Shown: positions 7,551-7,815 of the stretch, one piece after another
Layout: every line of letters starts with the position of its first letter
Numbering within the stretch: the first letter of the stretch is position 1
DNA from: Aquiluna sp.
GTDB taxonomy: Bacteria; Actinomycetota; Actinomycetes; Actinomycetales; Microbacteriaceae
Length of the DNA stretch: 7,815 bases
Reading direction: 5' to 3'
NCBI GenBank assembly: GCA_023260495.1
Contig: JALQVB010000045.1
Span: 1 to 7,815 of the forward strand
Position numbers and translations under genes: made by a program
The notes under the pieces: generated by a model
Databases searched by the model: none
What the model was told of the DNA's origin: nothing
What the model saw: the letters and a program-made list of their open reading frames with translations, nothing else

Positions 7551-7556
7551 AGTCTA
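7551..7556 (-). promoter_or_regulatory. Putative -10 element for the tkt operon
   Basis: Read on the minus strand this is TAGACT (in the context TATAGACT), identical to the candidate -10 of ctaB. It would start transcription near 7543, leaving a leader of roughly 60 bases before tkt. The -35 region is GC-rich and does not match consensus. A TAAATA slightly closer to tkt is an alternative. Confidence 0.4.
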
Positions 7557-7563
7557 TACCCGC

Positions 7564-7580
7564 AGGGCCGCCACGGGCCT
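7564..7580. repeat. 17-bp imperfect palindrome between the divergent ctaB and tkt promoters
   Basis: The plus strand reads AGGGCCGCCACGGGCCT. Seven-base arms pair at six positions around a three-base centre, with one mismatch. It lies between the two candidate -10 elements, covering the -35 zone of both. That position suits an operator, but no regulator can be named, and GC-rich DNA makes chance palindromes fairly common. Confidence 0.35.
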
Positions 7581-7591
7581 CGCAGAGCGAT

Positions 7592-7597
7592 TAGACT
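7592..7597 (+). promoter_or_regulatory. Putative -10 element of a leaderless ctaB promoter
   Basis: TAGACT fits the TAnnnT core of actinobacterial -10 elements and ends 7 bases before the ctaB ATG. Transcription would therefore begin at or beside the start codon. This explains the lack of a Shine-Dalgarno sequence there. No convincing -35 hexamer is visible. Confidence 0.5.
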
Positions 7598-7604
7598 GGG
7601 ACAA

Positions 7605-7815
7605 ATGTCGCAATCTACTAGCGTTCGCATGCCCCTTGGAACCAAGATACGGGCCTATTTTGCCCTGACCAAGCCAAGGGTGATTGAGCTACTGCTGATT
7701 GCCACGGTTCCGACGATGATTCTGGCCCAGGGCGGCATGCCACCGCTGTGGCTAATTCTGGCAACTTTGTTTGGCGGAGCGCTCAGCGCCGGAAGCGCCA
7801 ACGCCTTCAACTGCT
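7605..7815 (+). CDS. ctaB: Protoheme IX farnesyltransferase (haem O synthase), 5' part only
   Basis: This is an integral membrane UbiA-type prenyltransferase that transfers a farnesyl group to haem B to make haem O, the first step toward haem A of aa3-type cytochrome oxidase. Only the first 70 codons are present and the gene continues past the right edge. Seen here: a short polar N-terminus, then LTKPRVIELLL (residues 21-31), which is highly characteristic of CtaB, then VPTMILAQGG, and a second hydrophobic stretch ending GGALSAGSANAFNC (residues 57-70). Membrane segments run at about residues 26-41 and 48-62. The aspartate-rich prenyl-diphosphate site lies beyond the window. I chose the ATG at 7605. 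It has no Shine-Dalgarno sequence, but a -10-like TAGACT ends 7 bases before it, which fits a leaderless mRNA. A second in-frame ATG at 7629 is a less likely start. The gene is divergent from tkt, a neighbourhood widely conserved in actinobacteria. Confidence 0.95.
   Translation, partial: MSQSTSVRMPLGTKIRAYFALTKPRVIELLLIATVPTMILAQGGMPPLWLILATLFGGALSAGSANAFNC

Overview
The window is a compact actinobacterial pentose-phosphate gene cluster. Genus is not provable from sequence alone. The gene order, the presence of opcA, the divergent ctaB neighbour, the moderate GC content and the very tight packing suggest a small-genome member of the Micrococcales, for example a freshwater Microbacteriaceae lineage. 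That placement is inference.

Layout from right to left, because most genes are on the minus strand. ctaB (haem O synthase) starts at 7605 on the plus strand and runs off the right edge. A 124-base divergent promoter region (7481-7604) separates it from a leftward operon: tkt (transketolase, 5423-7480), tal (transaldolase, 4331-5422), pgi (glucose-6-phosphate isomerase, 2766-4331), zwf (glucose-6-phosphate dehydrogenase, 1253-2769) and opcA (G6PD assembly protein, 417-1256). The junctions are extremely tight. tkt/tal abut with no spacer (TAAATG), tal/pgi share one base (TAGTG), pgi/zwf overlap by four (GTGA) and zwf/opcA overlap by four (ATGA). This indicates one transcript with translational coupling.

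Together the genes draw glucose-6-phosphate into the oxidative pentose phosphate route (zwf with opcA), connect it to glycolysis (pgi) and run the non-oxidative carbon rearrangements (tkt, tal). Neither 6-phosphogluconolactonase nor 6-phosphogluconate dehydrogenase is encoded in the window.

The main anomaly is that zwf is not one open frame. A single missing base near 2297-2302 splits it into a 163-residue N-terminal part and a 342-residue C-terminal part. Restoring one base gives a normal 505-residue enzyme. Either the sequence has an error here, or the gene is truly broken or recoded.

Positions 1-416 hold no gene I can defend. They contain several good hairpins and an eight-G run, and a strong Shine-Dalgarno-like sequence reading leftward lies on the left edge, so another minus-strand gene probably starts just outside the window. 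I found no mobile element, CRISPR array, tRNA or rRNA, and no clear previously undescribed system. The zwf lesion and the structured intergenic region are the parts most worth checking.
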